From Acidobacteriota bacterium (GTDB taxonomy: Bacteria; Acidobacteriota; Vicinamibacteria; Fen-336), in NCBI GenBank assembly GCA_011526565.1, contig WYBL01000047.1:1-64000 (forward strand): a stretch of 64,000 bases of DNA, given 5' to 3'. Of the stretch, positions 49,983 to 59,242 are shown piece after piece. Below the pieces are notes generated by a model. It had not been told where the DNA came from. It made no database searches and worked only from the letters and a program-made list of their open reading frames with translations. Numbering within the stretch: the stretch's first letter is position 1; each line of letters begins with the position of its first letter. A program made the position numbers and the translations under genes.

Positions 49983-50251
49983 CCGCGGACGTCAGGCACG
50001 AAGCGACACGGGATCGCCTGCCGCGTGTAGCTCGGCTCCGGTTCCCCGGACAGCGCCCAGCTCTCGCGCGTCAACTCCTGGACGAGAGACACCGCCTCCT
50101 CACCCCGGAGCGGGGTCAAGTCCGCCTCGACGTCCTGGAGTTGGGTTCGACGCAGCAGGATGCGCCCGCTTCGCGCCGCGGCCCGCTCGCGACGCGCGGC
50201 CTCCGAATCGCTGGCTTCGCCGGACCGGACCTTCTTCTCCACGGTCGTCAT
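49979..50251 (-). CDS. Small protein paired with nucleotidyltransferase
   Basis: The 90-residue hydrophilic protein has a strongly charged N-terminus (EKKVRSGEASDSEAARRERAAARSG) and a C-terminal domain ending AIPCRFVPDVRG. No family recognised. Pairing by 4-nt overlap with the nucleotidyltransferase gene suggests a toxin-antitoxin-like or MNT/partner module. AT-rich TGATAAAAT runs into the start codon. Confidence 0.6.
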   Translation of the reverse strand: MTTVEKKVRSGEASDSEAARRERAAARSGRILLRRTQLQDVEADLTPLRGEEAVSLVQELTRESWALSGEPEPSYTRQAIPCRFVPDVRG

Positions 50252-50306
50252 TTTATCAGTCCGCTGCCGGGCCCAGCGCGAGCTCTTGGGAACCGAGGTC
50301 CCGTGC

Positions 50307-53300
50307 TCAGCCCGCGACGGAGACCACGCGGCCGGTGGCCAGCAGGCCGAGGCTGGCGGTGACCGGCTCGCCCGTGAGGGCGCGGAGGGCGCGCGCGTAG
50401 AGGGCCAGTTGGGCGCCGTGCGCCTCCAGCGCGGCGGCCTCGTCGGCGTGGCGCGCCGTCTTGAAGTCCACGACCTTCCAGGCGCCGTCGCGGCGCCACG
50501 CGAGGTCGATGCGCCCCGTGACCAGCTGGCCGTCGAGCGGCACCGTGAACGGAACCTCGCGGTAGACCCGATCGGCCGTGGCGAGGTCCGCGAGCTCGGG
50601 CAGCGCGCGAGCCCGCTCCGCGAGCCTCGCCGCGGTGCCGAGCGCCGGGTCGTCGGGCGCAAAGCCGTACTCGGCGGCCAGCGAACGCGCGGCCGTGTGG
50701 AGGTCGCCCCCGGCTGCAAGCGCCACGAGCGCGTGCGTCAGCCGTCCGAGGTCGCCGCCCGCGGAGGCCACGACGATCGGCGCCTCGTCGTCGACGAGTT
50801 CGGCGCTGCGCTCGTCGACCGTCTCCCCGCGCGGCGCGGGCGCGGGCGGCGTCGGGGTCGCGTCCGTCGCCGCCACGACCGGCCGGCGCGGACGCCGGGC
50901 GCGCTGGCGCCGCTCGCGCCGAGCGCGCTCCCAGGTCTCCTCGGCCAGCAATCCCGCCCAGCCCTCGACCTCGCTGCCCTCGAGGACGCCCCCTCGCGAT
51001 CTCGCGCGCGCGGAGGTCTCGGCTTCCCCGAGCCCGCGCGTGTCGAACCACGTCACCTGTGCCTTGCCCGCGGTGCCGTCGGCGCGGAGCGTGCCGCCTC
51101 GACTTCCCCACGCCGGCTCCTCGCCCGGAACGACGAAGCCGGCGAGCGCGGCGTCGAGCCAGTACTTCTCCTGGCGGCGGCCTGCGAAGCACGGCAGCAC
51201 GAGGTGATCGCGGGCGCGGGTCAGCGCAACGTAGAGCAGGCGCCGCTCCTGTGCGGCCTCCTCCTGCAGTTCGGCCGCGCGGGCGTCCTCCCAGCCCGCC
51301 GGCTCCAGGCCTGCGACCTTGAACCAGGTCTCGCCTGTCGCGTGGCGCACGACCGCGTCGACGCTCGTCCTTTGCTGGTACAGCAGGTCGGCGACGATCA
51401 CGATCGGGTACTCGAGCCCCTTGGCGCGGTGGACGGTGATCACCTCGACCTGGTCGCCGGCCTCCTGTCCGACCGGCGAGTCGCCTTCTTCGCGTCCGCC
51501 TTCGCCCTGCTCCTCGAGGAAGCGCACGACCGCGCGCAGAGTCGCCGGCCCGGCCGCCTCGTACGCCCGCGCCACGTCGAGCACCTTCCAGAGGTTGGCG
51601 ACGGCCTGCGCGCCGTCAGGCCGCAGCCGGAACGCGGCCAGCGCCCGCGTGCGCTCGAACAGCCGCGCGATCACCACGCTCGGCGGCTGCACGCGCCGGA
51701 GCCGGTGCAGGGCCTTCAGCAGGGCCAGCGCCGGTCCCACGCGCTCGGCCCGCGGAGCGCCTTCCGCCAGCGGAGCCAGCGGATGGAGGCGCCCCTCGCC
51801 CGACGCGTAGCGGAACAGGTCGTCGTCCGAGAGCGCGAAGAACGGCGAGCGCAGCGCCGCGAACACCGCCAGGCGGTCGGCGGGGTTGTCGATCGCGCGC
51901 AGCGTGGCGACCAGCGCGGCCACCTCCTCGCGGGCGTAGTACTCCTTGCCGCCCACGAGCCGATAGGCGATGCCGCGGGCCTGGAACGCCTCCTCGAACG
52001 CGCCCACGAAGTCGGGGCTCATCCGCCGCACCAGCAGGCCGACGTCGCCGGGGCGCGCGGGCCGCACCGCGTCGTCGCGGTCGCGCAGGCTCCACGGCCG
52101 CACACGCGTGATCTCGTCCACGAAGCCCGCGATCGCCGCCGCCAGCCGCGGCCCCAACTCGCCGACCTTCGGCCGGTCGCCCAGGTCGTCGACCTGGACC
52201 GGCAGGGCGACCGTTCGCGCGCCGTCGCGGGCGACCTCGGTGCGGAAGGCCGTCAGCGGGAGCGGCTCGGGATCGCCCGGCTGTGCGAAGACGTCCGTGA
52301 AGCGCTCGTTGACGAAGGAGACGATCGACGGCACCGTGCGGAAGTTGGTCTGGAGCGCGAGCGTCTTGCCGCCACAGGCCTCGATGCAGCGCCGGGCCCG
52401 CTCGTACACGGCGATGTCCGCGCGACGGAAGCGGTAGATGCTCTGCTTCGGGTCGCCGACCACGAACAGCTTGCCCGGCGCGAGCCGCACGTCCTCCCAG
52501 CGTGCGGCGGGTGGCGCCGACGGGTCCTCGGCGAGGAGGAACGCGATCTGCGCCTGCAGCGGGTCGGTGTCCTGGAACTCGTCGATCAGCAGGAAGTCGA
52601 AGCGGCGCTGGAAGTAGCGGCGCACCGGCAGCGAGTGCAGGAGCACGTCGCGCGTGCGCAGCAGCAGGTCGGTGAAGTCGGCGACGCCGTGCTCGCGGCG
52701 GGCCTCGTCGTAGGCGGCGAGGAACCCGCGCAGCGCGTCGCGCAGCTCCCAGGCGAGGTCGGCCTTCGAATCGACGCACCACGCCGCGTGCGCCTCCTTC
52801 ACGGCCTTCAGCTCGGCCTTGGCGTCGGCGCAGGCGCTCTTCGGCGACCAGTTCCCCTGGCTGCCCAGGTGGTAGGTGACGCGCAGCCCGCGCAGCCACG
52901 CCTCGAGGCCCGCTCCGCTGGACCGACGCGCCCGCTCGTGGAACGCCTCGAGCTTGACGATCGACTGGAAGGCCACGTCCGCGTGGTTGCGGCAGGACTC
53001 CTTCAGGGGCCGCAGCGTCTCGATCGCCTGGCCGATGCGATCGCGCATTCCCTCGGCCGAGAACGGCTGCCGTGGCTGCGGCTGCGCCGCCAGGTCCCGC
53101 TCGGCGACCATCCGCCGCGCCGTCGTGCGCACGCCGATCAGATCGACGCCGAGGGCCAGGGCGCGGACGAATGCCGGATCCCCCGCGGCCATCCGCGCGT
53201 CGAGCCAGCGCTCCCAGGTGTCGTCGAGCAGCCGCTCCCCGGCGATCTCGGCCGCGACCTCGAACTGCGGGTCGAGCCCTGCCTCGAACGGCCGCTCCTT

Positions 53301-53642
53301 GAGCAGGCCGGTCGCGAAGGAGTGGATGGTCGAGATCGGCGCCCGCTCCAGGTCGGCGCCGGCCGCCGCCAGCCGCGCCCGCTCGGCGTCGTCCCCGGAA
53401 GCCGCCAGCGCCTCGTCGATGCCCTCGCGCAGCCGGGTCTTGAGCTCGGCCGCGGCCTTCTCCGTGAAGGTGATGGCGACGATGCGCTCGATCGGCGCCC
53501 GCCCCGCCCGCAGCAGCGCGAGGATGCGGCCCACCAGCACCGTGGTCTTGCCGGTGCCGGCGCCCGCCTCGAGCAGGAAGGTCGTGTCGAAGTCCGAGCG
53601 GATGCGGTCGCGGACGTCCTGGTCGGTGGGACGGCGCGTCAC
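50307..53642 (-). CDS. addA: AddA/RecB-like UvrD-family helicase-nuclease
   Basis: The 1111-residue SF1 helicase has Walker A in EAGAGTGKTTVLVGR, motif II LIDEFQDTDPLQ, motif III GDPKQSIYRFRRAD, motif IV/V TVHRAKGLEYP and motif VI YVALTRARDHL. At the C-terminus a PD-(D/E)xK nuclease (TGRIDLAWRRDG, VVDFKTAR) completes the AddA layout. Together with AddB it resects double-strand breaks for recombination. The GTG start overlaps the addB stop as GTGA. The size is somewhat less than B. subtilis AddA (about 1230). Confidence 0.9.
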   Translation of the reverse strand: MTRRPTDQDVRDRIRSDFDTTFLLEAGAGTGKTTVLVGRILALLRAGRAPIERIVAITFTEKAAAELKTRLREGIDEALAASGDDAERARLAAAGADLERAPISTIHSFATGLLKERPFEAGLDPQFEVAAEIAGERLLDDTWERWLDARMAAGDPAFVRALALGVDLIGVRTTARRMVAERDLAAQPQPRQPFSAEGMRDRIGQAIETLRPLKESCRNHADVAFQSIVKLEAFHERARRSSGAGLEAWLRGLRVTYHLGSQGNWSPKSACADAKAELKAVKEAHAAWCVDSKADLAWELRDALRGFLAAYDEARREHGVADFTDLLLRTRDVLLHSLPVRRYFQRRFDFLLIDEFQDTDPLQAQIAFLLAEDPSAPPAARWEDVRLAPGKLFVVGDPKQSIYRFRRADIAVYERARRCIEACGGKTLALQTNFRTVPSIVSFVNERFTDVFAQPGDPEPLPLTAFRTEVARDGARTVALPVQVDDLGDRPKVGELGPRLAAAIAGFVDEITRVRPWSLRDRDDAVRPARPGDVGLLVRRMSPDFVGAFEEAFQARGIAYRLVGGKEYYAREEVAALVATLRAIDNPADRLAVFAALRSPFFALSDDDLFRYASGEGRLHPLAPLAEGAPRAERVGPALALLKALHRLRRVQPPSVVIARLFERTRALAAFRLRPDGAQAVANLWKVLDVARAYEAAGPATLRAVVRFLEEQGEGGREEGDSPVGQEAGDQVEVITVHRAKGLEYPIVIVADLLYQQRTSVDAVVRHATGETWFKVAGLEPAGWEDARAAELQEEAAQERRLLYVALTRARDHLVLPCFAGRRQEKYWLDAALAGFVVPGEEPAWGSRGGTLRADGTAGKAQVTWFDTRGLGEAETSARARSRGGVLEGSEVEGWAGLLAEETWERARRERRQRARRPRRPVVAATDATPTPPAPAPRGETVDERSAELVDDEAPIVVASAGGDLGRLTHALVALAAGGDLHTAARSLAAEYGFAPDDPALGTAARLAERARALPELADLATADRVYREVPFTVPLDGQLVTGRIDLAWRRDGAWKVVDFKTARHADEAAALEAHGAQLALYARALRALTGEPVTASLGLLATGRVVSVAG

Positions 53643-56600
53643 GAGATCTCCCGCAGCGTCAGGAACTCGGCCGTGCGCGGGTCCCCGGCCTTGCGCTCGG
53701 CCCGCGCCTCGCGCCCTTCCCCGCACAGCCGCTGGAAGTCGCAGAAGGTGCAGTCGTCGGCCACGGCCGGGAACACGCCGGACGCGGCCTGCCTGTCGAG
53801 CATCGAGAGGATGAAGCGCAGCGTGTCCTCGTTCCCCGGCGATGCCTCCAGCCCCTTGCGCTTGTATTCGCCCTTCGCCGTCGCGTAGTAGTAGACGGCC
53901 TCGGCCACCTCGTGCCGCGGAACCAGCGCCCGCGCGGCCTCGTTGTAGACGGCGAGCTGCAGCTCGCGTCCGCCTTTCCACTGGTCCTCGCGGCGCCAGA
54001 CGTGCTTGCCGGTCTTGTAGTCGACCACGCGCACCCGGCGCCCCAACGTGGACACGTCGATGCGGTCGATGCGCCCCGCGAAGCTCACCGCCTGGCCGTC
54101 GCCCAGCGGGATCGACACGCCCTCGAACTCGCGCTCGAACTCGCGCGGCACCCAGTCCCCCGCCGCGAGGCTCTCGGCCTCGTCGCGCAGCATCCGCTCG
54201 AGGTCGGCGCACAGCCGCACGCGCTCCGGCTCCAGCAGCGCGGGGTGGCGCACGCCGTTCTCCGCGGCGTGGCGCGCGAGCGCCTCGTCCACGAGCTTCG
54301 CGATGCGCGGCGCGGCGCGCGGCACGTCTTCTTTCCGCGGCGGCAGCCCGCCTGCGACCGCCAGTTCCGCGAACAGCGCCTGCGCGACCTCGTGGTAGAG
54401 GGAGCCGTAGTCGACGGCCTGCATGCGGTACTCGCGGGCCGGCTCCTGCCAGCGCTTCAGCCGCAGCCCCACGGCGAGGAAGTGCCGATACGGACACTTG
54501 GCGAAGGTCTCGGCGCGCGAGACGGAGGTCTGCTGCCCCGCCAGCCGCAACCGCGCCAGCTCGTCCGCGGTCGGCGCGTCGAGCGCCCCGTCCCACACCG
54601 TCCAGCGCGGGCTCCACCGCGCTTCCGCCTGCTCGAAGGCCCGCGACAGCAGCCTCGCTTCGCCCGCGAGGTGGCGGGCCGCCGCCCGTTGGCCGCTCGC
54701 CACCAGCGCGAGATCGCGCTCGACCCGGTCGAGCGCCGCCTCGGCGGCCAACGGGTGGGGCCGGCCGAGTTCGGTGTGTCCTGCCTGCGCCAGGCCCACG
54801 AGCTGCGCGGCGGTCAGCGGGCGGCAGAGCGCGCACTCGGCGGCGTGGAGGAGGAAAGACGACGGGATGCGCTCGCGCCCCGAGGCCGAGTCGAAGCGCG
54901 GGTACGAGAGCACCAGCCGCTCCCCCGCGCAGCGCACGGCGTCGAGGAAGAGCACGCGCTCCGCCTCGGCGGCGTCGCGCGTGGTCGCCAGGTCGGGCGA
55001 CAGGCGCTCGCGCTCGTCGTCGAGCAGCAGCGGGTCCGGGCGCGCGACCTGCGGGAACGCGCGCTCGACGAGGCCCGGCACGAACACCGCGCGGAACCGC
55101 ATGCCGCGCGCGGAGGCGATCGAGCCGACGAACACGCGGCCGTCACCCAGCTCGCCCTCGCGGTAGAACTGGCTGGCCAGCACGTCCTGCACGCGGGCGA
55201 GGAACGCGCCGCGCGCGACCGGCGGCGCGTGGTCGGCGAGCGGGCCCAGCACCCGCACGAGGCGCTCGCGGGTCAGCGCGCCGTCCTGGATCCACTGGTC
55301 GAGCAGCTCGAGCACCGTGGCCAGCAGCGCGTGCCAAGAGCCCTGTGCGGGCAGCCGCGCGAGATCCGAGGCGAGTCGCTCGACCAGTCGCCCCAGGCTG
55401 TCGTACAGGCGCAGGTCGCGCTCCTCAGGCCACTCGCGCTCGAGCCGGTCGGCCCGCGCCTGCGCCAGCCGCTTGCGCCAGTTGTCGAGGCCGCCCACGA
55501 TGCCCGCCTCGGCCGACAGGCGGTCCCAGCGCGAGGGGCTGACCTCGGCCCCGGGCCCGAGCAGGGCGTCGAATCGGAGCCGGGCGCTGGTCACGAACTC
55601 CATCAGGCGGCCGCGATCGAGGTCGCTGTCGATCAGCCCCAGCAGCAGCGACAGGCCGCGCGCGGCCGGGTCGAGCCGGGCTCCGCCCTCGAGGAACCAG
55701 GCGTCGATGCCGGCCCGCTCCAGCGCCGCCGCCAGGGCCGGGCGATAGGCCTCGGGCGAGCGCAGCAGCACCGCGACCTCGTCGTACGAGACGCCGTCGG
55801 CCGCCAGTGCCTGGATCGCGCGCGCGATCTCGACCGCTTCGAGCGACTCCCCCGCCGCCGCGAGGATCGTCACGCTCGCGTCCAGCTCCTGCGGCGTCGC
55901 CGGCTCGGACCCCGGCGCGGAGGCGAACAGGCCTGCCTGAACGCGCGCAAGCGCACACGAGGAGTCGCCGCCGTCCGCGGCGGGAACCCCGCCGAGTGCC
56001 AGCACCCGTGCCCGTCGCGCGGCCGCTCGCGGCACGCCCGCGGCCGGCAGGTCGAGGCCGACGCACGCGAACGGCTGCTGACGGGCGATCGCCTCGACGA
56101 ACGCGCGCTCCGCGGCGGAGAGCTCGGCCAGCGCGCAGAACACGACGCCCCCGAGTGAAGGCAAGGGCAGCACCGCCGCGGCAGTCGCGAAGAGCGCCGG
56201 CCGATCGACGAGCCGGGCGTCGGCGAGCGCCGCGGTCTGCGCCCGCGCCAGCCGCGCGAGCAACCGCAACCGCCCGGGATCGGCAACGTCGGGCTCTGCG
56301 GAAAGCGCCTCCAGCGCATCCGGGCCGACCACCGCGCCACCAAGATCGCCGAGCGTCGTGAGCACGGCCGTTGCGAAGCCGGCCGTGTCCGCCGCGGTGC
56401 GCAGGTAGTCCGGCGTCTGCCCGCCCGCCAGCGCTTCCGGCATCGCCGCCATGAGCACGGCGCGGTCGGCGTTCTCCGGCACCCGGGTCCGCCCTTCCGC
56501 GAGCAGCCCGGGCATCGCCAGCCGCCACGCCAGCTCGGCCGCCACGACCCAGTCGATCCCGAAGTGCCCGCGCTCGGCGAACACCTCCCGCGACAGCCAG

Positions 56601-56704
56601 GTTCCCAGGAGCGGACTGGGCACCACGACGGTCACCGGCAGGAGCGGGTCGTCCGCCCGCAGCCGCGCGACGGCCGCCTCGACGAGCCGCGGGAGGTCGT
56701 TCAT
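53639..56704 (-). CDS. addB: AddB-like helicase-nuclease subunit
   Basis: The 1021-residue protein has an inactivated helicase-like N-terminal part and a C-terminal PD-(D/E)xK nuclease (GRIDRIDV, VRVVDYKTGK). Four cysteines form the expected AddB-type [4Fe-4S] cluster: KCPYRHF upstream, then CTFCDFQRLC near the end. ATG at 56704 is chosen; a GTG nine codons earlier is also possible. It partners AddA in the same operon; no recD- or recC-like gene is present. Confidence 0.87.
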   Translation of the reverse strand: MNDLPRLVEAAVARLRADDPLLPVTVVVPSPLLGTWLSREVFAERGHFGIDWVVAAELAWRLAMPGLLAEGRTRVPENADRAVLMAAMPEALAGGQTPDYLRTAADTAGFATAVLTTLGDLGGAVVGPDALEALSAEPDVADPGRLRLLARLARAQTAALADARLVDRPALFATAAAVLPLPSLGGVVFCALAELSAAERAFVEAIARQQPFACVGLDLPAAGVPRAAARRARVLALGGVPAADGGDSSCALARVQAGLFASAPGSEPATPQELDASVTILAAAGESLEAVEIARAIQALAADGVSYDEVAVLLRSPEAYRPALAAALERAGIDAWFLEGGARLDPAARGLSLLLGLIDSDLDRGRLMEFVTSARLRFDALLGPGAEVSPSRWDRLSAEAGIVGGLDNWRKRLAQARADRLEREWPEERDLRLYDSLGRLVERLASDLARLPAQGSWHALLATVLELLDQWIQDGALTRERLVRVLGPLADHAPPVARGAFLARVQDVLASQFYREGELGDGRVFVGSIASARGMRFRAVFVPGLVERAFPQVARPDPLLLDDERERLSPDLATTRDAAEAERVLFLDAVRCAGERLVLSYPRFDSASGRERIPSSFLLHAAECALCRPLTAAQLVGLAQAGHTELGRPHPLAAEAALDRVERDLALVASGQRAAARHLAGEARLLSRAFEQAEARWSPRWTVWDGALDAPTADELARLRLAGQQTSVSRAETFAKCPYRHFLAVGLRLKRWQEPAREYRMQAVDYGSLYHEVAQALFAELAVAGGLPPRKEDVPRAAPRIAKLVDEALARHAAENGVRHPALLEPERVRLCADLERMLRDEAESLAAGDWVPREFEREFEGVSIPLGDGQAVSFAGRIDRIDVSTLGRRVRVVDYKTGKHVWRREDQWKGGRELQLAVYNEAARALVPRHEVAEAVYYYATAKGEYKRKGLEASPGNEDTLRFILSMLDRQAASGVFPAVADDCTFCDFQRLCGEGREARAERKAGDPRTAEFLTLREIS

Positions 56705-56753
56705 CGGAGGGAGGCCCGGCACGAGAGGCACTCTACCAGTTGGGCAGTGCCTT

Positions 56754-57539
56754 TCACTTCAACCCGGGCAGGTCCTTGAAGCGCTTGTTCTTGATCTTGA
56801 AGTTCTTCTCTTTCGCGCCCTCGCCGATGACGGTGACGAAGAACTCGTCGAGCCCCGGCGCGTCCATCAGCGCCCGCACTTCGTCGAGGTCGAAGGTGGC
56901 CAGCATTCCGGTGTACTGGAGCTGGGCGCCGCCGACCGTCTGCACGCCCTCGGCGAACGGCTCCAGCGAGAGCGGCTGCAGGACGCGGCGGCGGGCCTCG
57001 TCGCGCACGACGACGTGCTCGACGGAGGACGTCTGCGCCTGGTTGCGGAAATCGGTCGCCTTGTCCGGATAGACGACGATGCGCAGGACCGGCCGCAACA
57101 TGTCGTCCGTGACGTCGTCGGGCCCGAAGGGCTTGTAGACCTTGGCGGCGTCGCTGGCCTGCTGCTCCACCCAGGTGAGCGGCGTGTACATGGCGAGCCG
57201 GAACCCCGTGCCGGCGGTTGCGTTGTTCGAGTTGCCGAGCGCGGCCATCGCGTTCATGAACCCGCGCCCGGCGTCGCTGATCGACAGCGCGGTCGACCGC
57301 CCCTTCGACTTCTTCCCCGCCTCGATCGCGGCCCGCATCTGCGCCTCGGAATACGACACGCGACGCAGGGGCGCCACGACGCCCACGTCCGGCCCGACGC
57401 TGATCGCCTGCGCGCCGTCCACCGCCTGCTCTTCTGCCGCTGCCACCGGCGTCGCCCCCGGCTCCGCCGAAGGTGGCTCCTGCCCCGACGCCACCAGAGC
57501 TCCGAGTCCCAGCACCAGGCCCGCCGCGACCTTCTTCAT
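56754..57539 (-). CDS. Secreted protein of unknown function
   Basis: The 261-residue protein has a signal peptide (MKKVAAGLVLGLGALVASG). The rest contains TWVEQQASDAAKVYKPFGPDDVTDDML and RIVVYPDKATDFRNQAQTSSVEHVVVRD, suggesting one beta-rich domain. No recognised family. GGGAGGAG precedes the ATG at 4-nt spacing. It lies upstream of addB, co-directional with 49 nt between, but a shared job is unlikely. Confidence 0.65.
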   Translation of the reverse strand: MKKVAAGLVLGLGALVASGQEPPSAEPGATPVAAAEEQAVDGAQAISVGPDVGVVAPLRRVSYSEAQMRAAIEAGKKSKGRSTALSISDAGRGFMNAMAALGNSNNATAGTGFRLAMYTPLTWVEQQASDAAKVYKPFGPDDVTDDMLRPVLRIVVYPDKATDFRNQAQTSSVEHVVVRDEARRRVLQPLSLEPFAEGVQTVGGAQLQYTGMLATFDLDEVRALMDAPGLDEFFVTVIGEGAKEKNFKIKNKRFKDLPGLK

Positions 57540-57630
57540 GCACTCCTCCCGGGGCGACGCCCCAAACGCCGCCACGGTAGAAGTGGAACCCTGCCATCCG
57601 GTGTCAGCCCCTCCGCACTGGCCGTCCCAC

Positions 57631-57660
57631 TTGACTTGTGGCCGGATGTGGCGCCACTTT
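57631..57660 (+). promoter_or_regulatory. Promoter and palindrome in front of the Phd-like antitoxin
   Basis: TTGACT (57631-57636) is followed, 18 bases on, by CACTTT as possible -10. The perfect 10-bp palindrome GTGGCGCCAC (57648-57657) lies over the spacer and -10, as expected for autoregulation by an antitoxin. The start codon is 6 nt after the -10 region. Confidence 0.45.
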
Positions 57661-57665
57661 GGGTC

Positions 57666-57953
57666 ATGATCCGGGCGAGCGTTCGCGAGTTGAAGGCCAA
57701 CGTGAGCCGTCGCGTGCGCGAAGCCGATGCGGGTCAGCACGTGGCGATCGCTGCCAGTGGCCGAGTCGTCGCGAAACTCACGACTCCGGCCGGTCGAGGC
57801 CGCCGACGCGGTGGGTCTCGCCTCGAGGCCCTGGTGGCGGCCGGCATCGCTCAGCCCCCGACCGAAACCGGCGACCCCACCCAGGGCTGGCCATCGATCC
57901 GGCTGGCCCGGGGAGCCGTGGCAGCCCTGGTCGAGGCCGACCGCGGCCAGTAG
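57666..57953 (+). CDS. Orphan Phd/YefM-type antitoxin
   Basis: The 95-residue protein begins MIRASVRELKANVSRRVREAD, then HVAIAASGRVVAKLTTP, the usual Phd/YefM DNA-binding N-terminus. The tail (PTETGDPTQGWPSIRLARG) is the type that normally binds a VapC/PIN toxin. No toxin gene follows: the next gene in this direction does not exist and the downstream gene is convergent. It is either an orphan or the toxin was lost. Confidence 0.75.
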   Translation: MIRASVRELKANVSRRVREADAGQHVAIAASGRVVAKLTTPAGRGRRRGGSRLEALVAAGIAQPPTETGDPTQGWPSIRLARGAVAALVEADRGQ

Positions 57954-57981
57954 GCGCCGGGGCCGAACGAAGAGGGCCCCG

Positions 57982-58005
57982 CCTCCTCCCGTGAAGGGAG
58001 CGAGG
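57982..58005. terminator. Stem-loop after the Phd-like gene
   Basis: CTCCC (57986-57990) pairs with GGGAG (57996-58000) around GTGAA, extended by CCTC with GAGG after a one-base bulge. It sits between the convergent antitoxin gene and the C2H2-finger gene. No T-tract, so a weak terminator or mRNA end stabiliser. Confidence 0.4.
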
Positions 58006-58066
58006 TTCGCCCTGCCACTCCCCCAGAAGCGCCGTCTCGGGCGGGGACCGGGCTGACGGCGGACGG

Positions 58067-59242
58067 CTACCTGAAGAAGGACGGGAACGCGGCTCGGAAG
58101 GCCTGCTTGCGCGCCTTCGCGTCCTCGAGGTCCGGTCGCCAGGCCGGGTGCTTGGCAGTCGCTCCGACGTGGGCGTCCCAGCCTCCTCGGGAGCCGAGGA
58201 ACACCTTCGTGCAACCCGGTATCGGGCACGGGAACGCGCCTCCGGGAGTGTGGGCCGCTCGCGAAGGCCGCCGGACGGGTGGCCCCCCTGCCCGGGCCAG
58301 AAAGTGCGTCTCGGGTTGATCCAGGCGGACGCTTCCCGCGCCGAGGATGCCGCCCTCGGCGATGCGGTCTTCGAACGCGGGATCGACGAGCGGCGTCCCT
58401 TCCAACACGCAGCGGAGCAGGCCGAGCGCCGTGACGCAAGCGTCGAACGCATCCTCGGAGGCCTCGGCCCACTGCAGGTCGTCGATTCGGACTCCGGCGC
58501 GAGACACCCAGGACGAGCCTGCGCGCAACAGTTCCAGGAACGCGACCCGCGCCCCGGGTATGCCCTTCGAAACCGAGACGGCTGCACGCCGGTCGGCCGG
58601 CTGGTCGCTCGCGGCCAGCGCATAGCCCAGGCGAGGGTAGATCTCACCGAGGACGACGGGCGCTCTCGCCGCGACCTCCTCCGGCACGCCGTCGAAGGGC
58701 CAGACCGCCACCCTGGAAGTGGACTCGCGCAGCGACCTCCAAAGGTCGATAGCTGAGCTGCCCACGGAGCCCGCAATCCCGCCCGCGATGAAGACCGGGT
58801 TGGCCCGGGCCGCGAGGTCGATGCGACGCATCGCGTCGATGCCCAGGCTCGCCATCTGCTGCTCGATGGCCTTGCGGCTTCCGGCCCCGGCCGGGACGAC
58901 GACGAAGGGCCGCTCGGGCGACCACTGATCCGCGCCGGTGACCGGCTCCAGGGTCGTCGGTTCGATCTGCTGCAGCCAGGCTCGGAACGTCGGCTGGCCT
59001 GTCGCTCGCAGGAACGATGCCGGGAGCCCGAACGGGGCATCGAAGCCGACCAGGGCCGCACCGTCGCGTCCGGACTCGAGGTCGCCTGAGGCGCCCACTA
59101 CCGAGTCCAGCGTCCATCCCCCGACCGGTGGCGCCAGCCGCCAGACCCGCCGCCCCTGAGGGGAGGCCGCATACACCTCGCGCTTGCCCCGGTTCTTCGA
59201 CCAGTCCGCGCAGACGATCACGCGCCAGTCACTCGCGCTCAT
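58067..59242 (-). CDS. DUF429-like predicted RNase-H-fold protein with C-terminal C2H2-type finger
   Basis: The 391-residue protein starts MSASDWRVIVCADWSKNRGKREVY, an RNase-H-like beginning with Asp in the first strand, similar to DUF429. FVVVPAGAGSRKAIEQQM and GEIYPRLGYAL fit that fold; the C-terminal part has EDAFDACVTAL. The last 50 residues contain a C2H2-like unit: CPIPGC, then 13 residues later WDAH and six more to KHP, a Cys2-His2 layout rare in bacteria. The ATG overlaps the end of the helicase remnant, so the two were once one operon. Function unknown; nucleic-acid defence is a guess from context. Confidence 0.6.
   Translation of the reverse strand: MSASDWRVIVCADWSKNRGKREVYAASPQGRRVWRLAPPVGGWTLDSVVGASGDLESGRDGAALVGFDAPFGLPASFLRATGQPTFRAWLQQIEPTTLEPVTGADQWSPERPFVVVPAGAGSRKAIEQQMASLGIDAMRRIDLAARANPVFIAGGIAGSVGSSAIDLWRSLRESTSRVAVWPFDGVPEEVAARAPVVLGEIYPRLGYALAASDQPADRRAAVSVSKGIPGARVAFLELLRAGSSWVSRAGVRIDDLQWAEASEDAFDACVTALGLLRCVLEGTPLVDPAFEDRIAEGGILGAGSVRLDQPETHFLARAGGPPVRRPSRAAHTPGGAFPCPIPGCTKVFLGSRGGWDAHVGATAKHPAWRPDLEDAKARKQAFRAAFPSFFR

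Noticed and set aside
57666..58066. PIN toxin gene following the Phd-like antitoxin
   Set aside because: No frame with PIN-domain acidic residues; the space of 113 bases before the convergent gene is too short.
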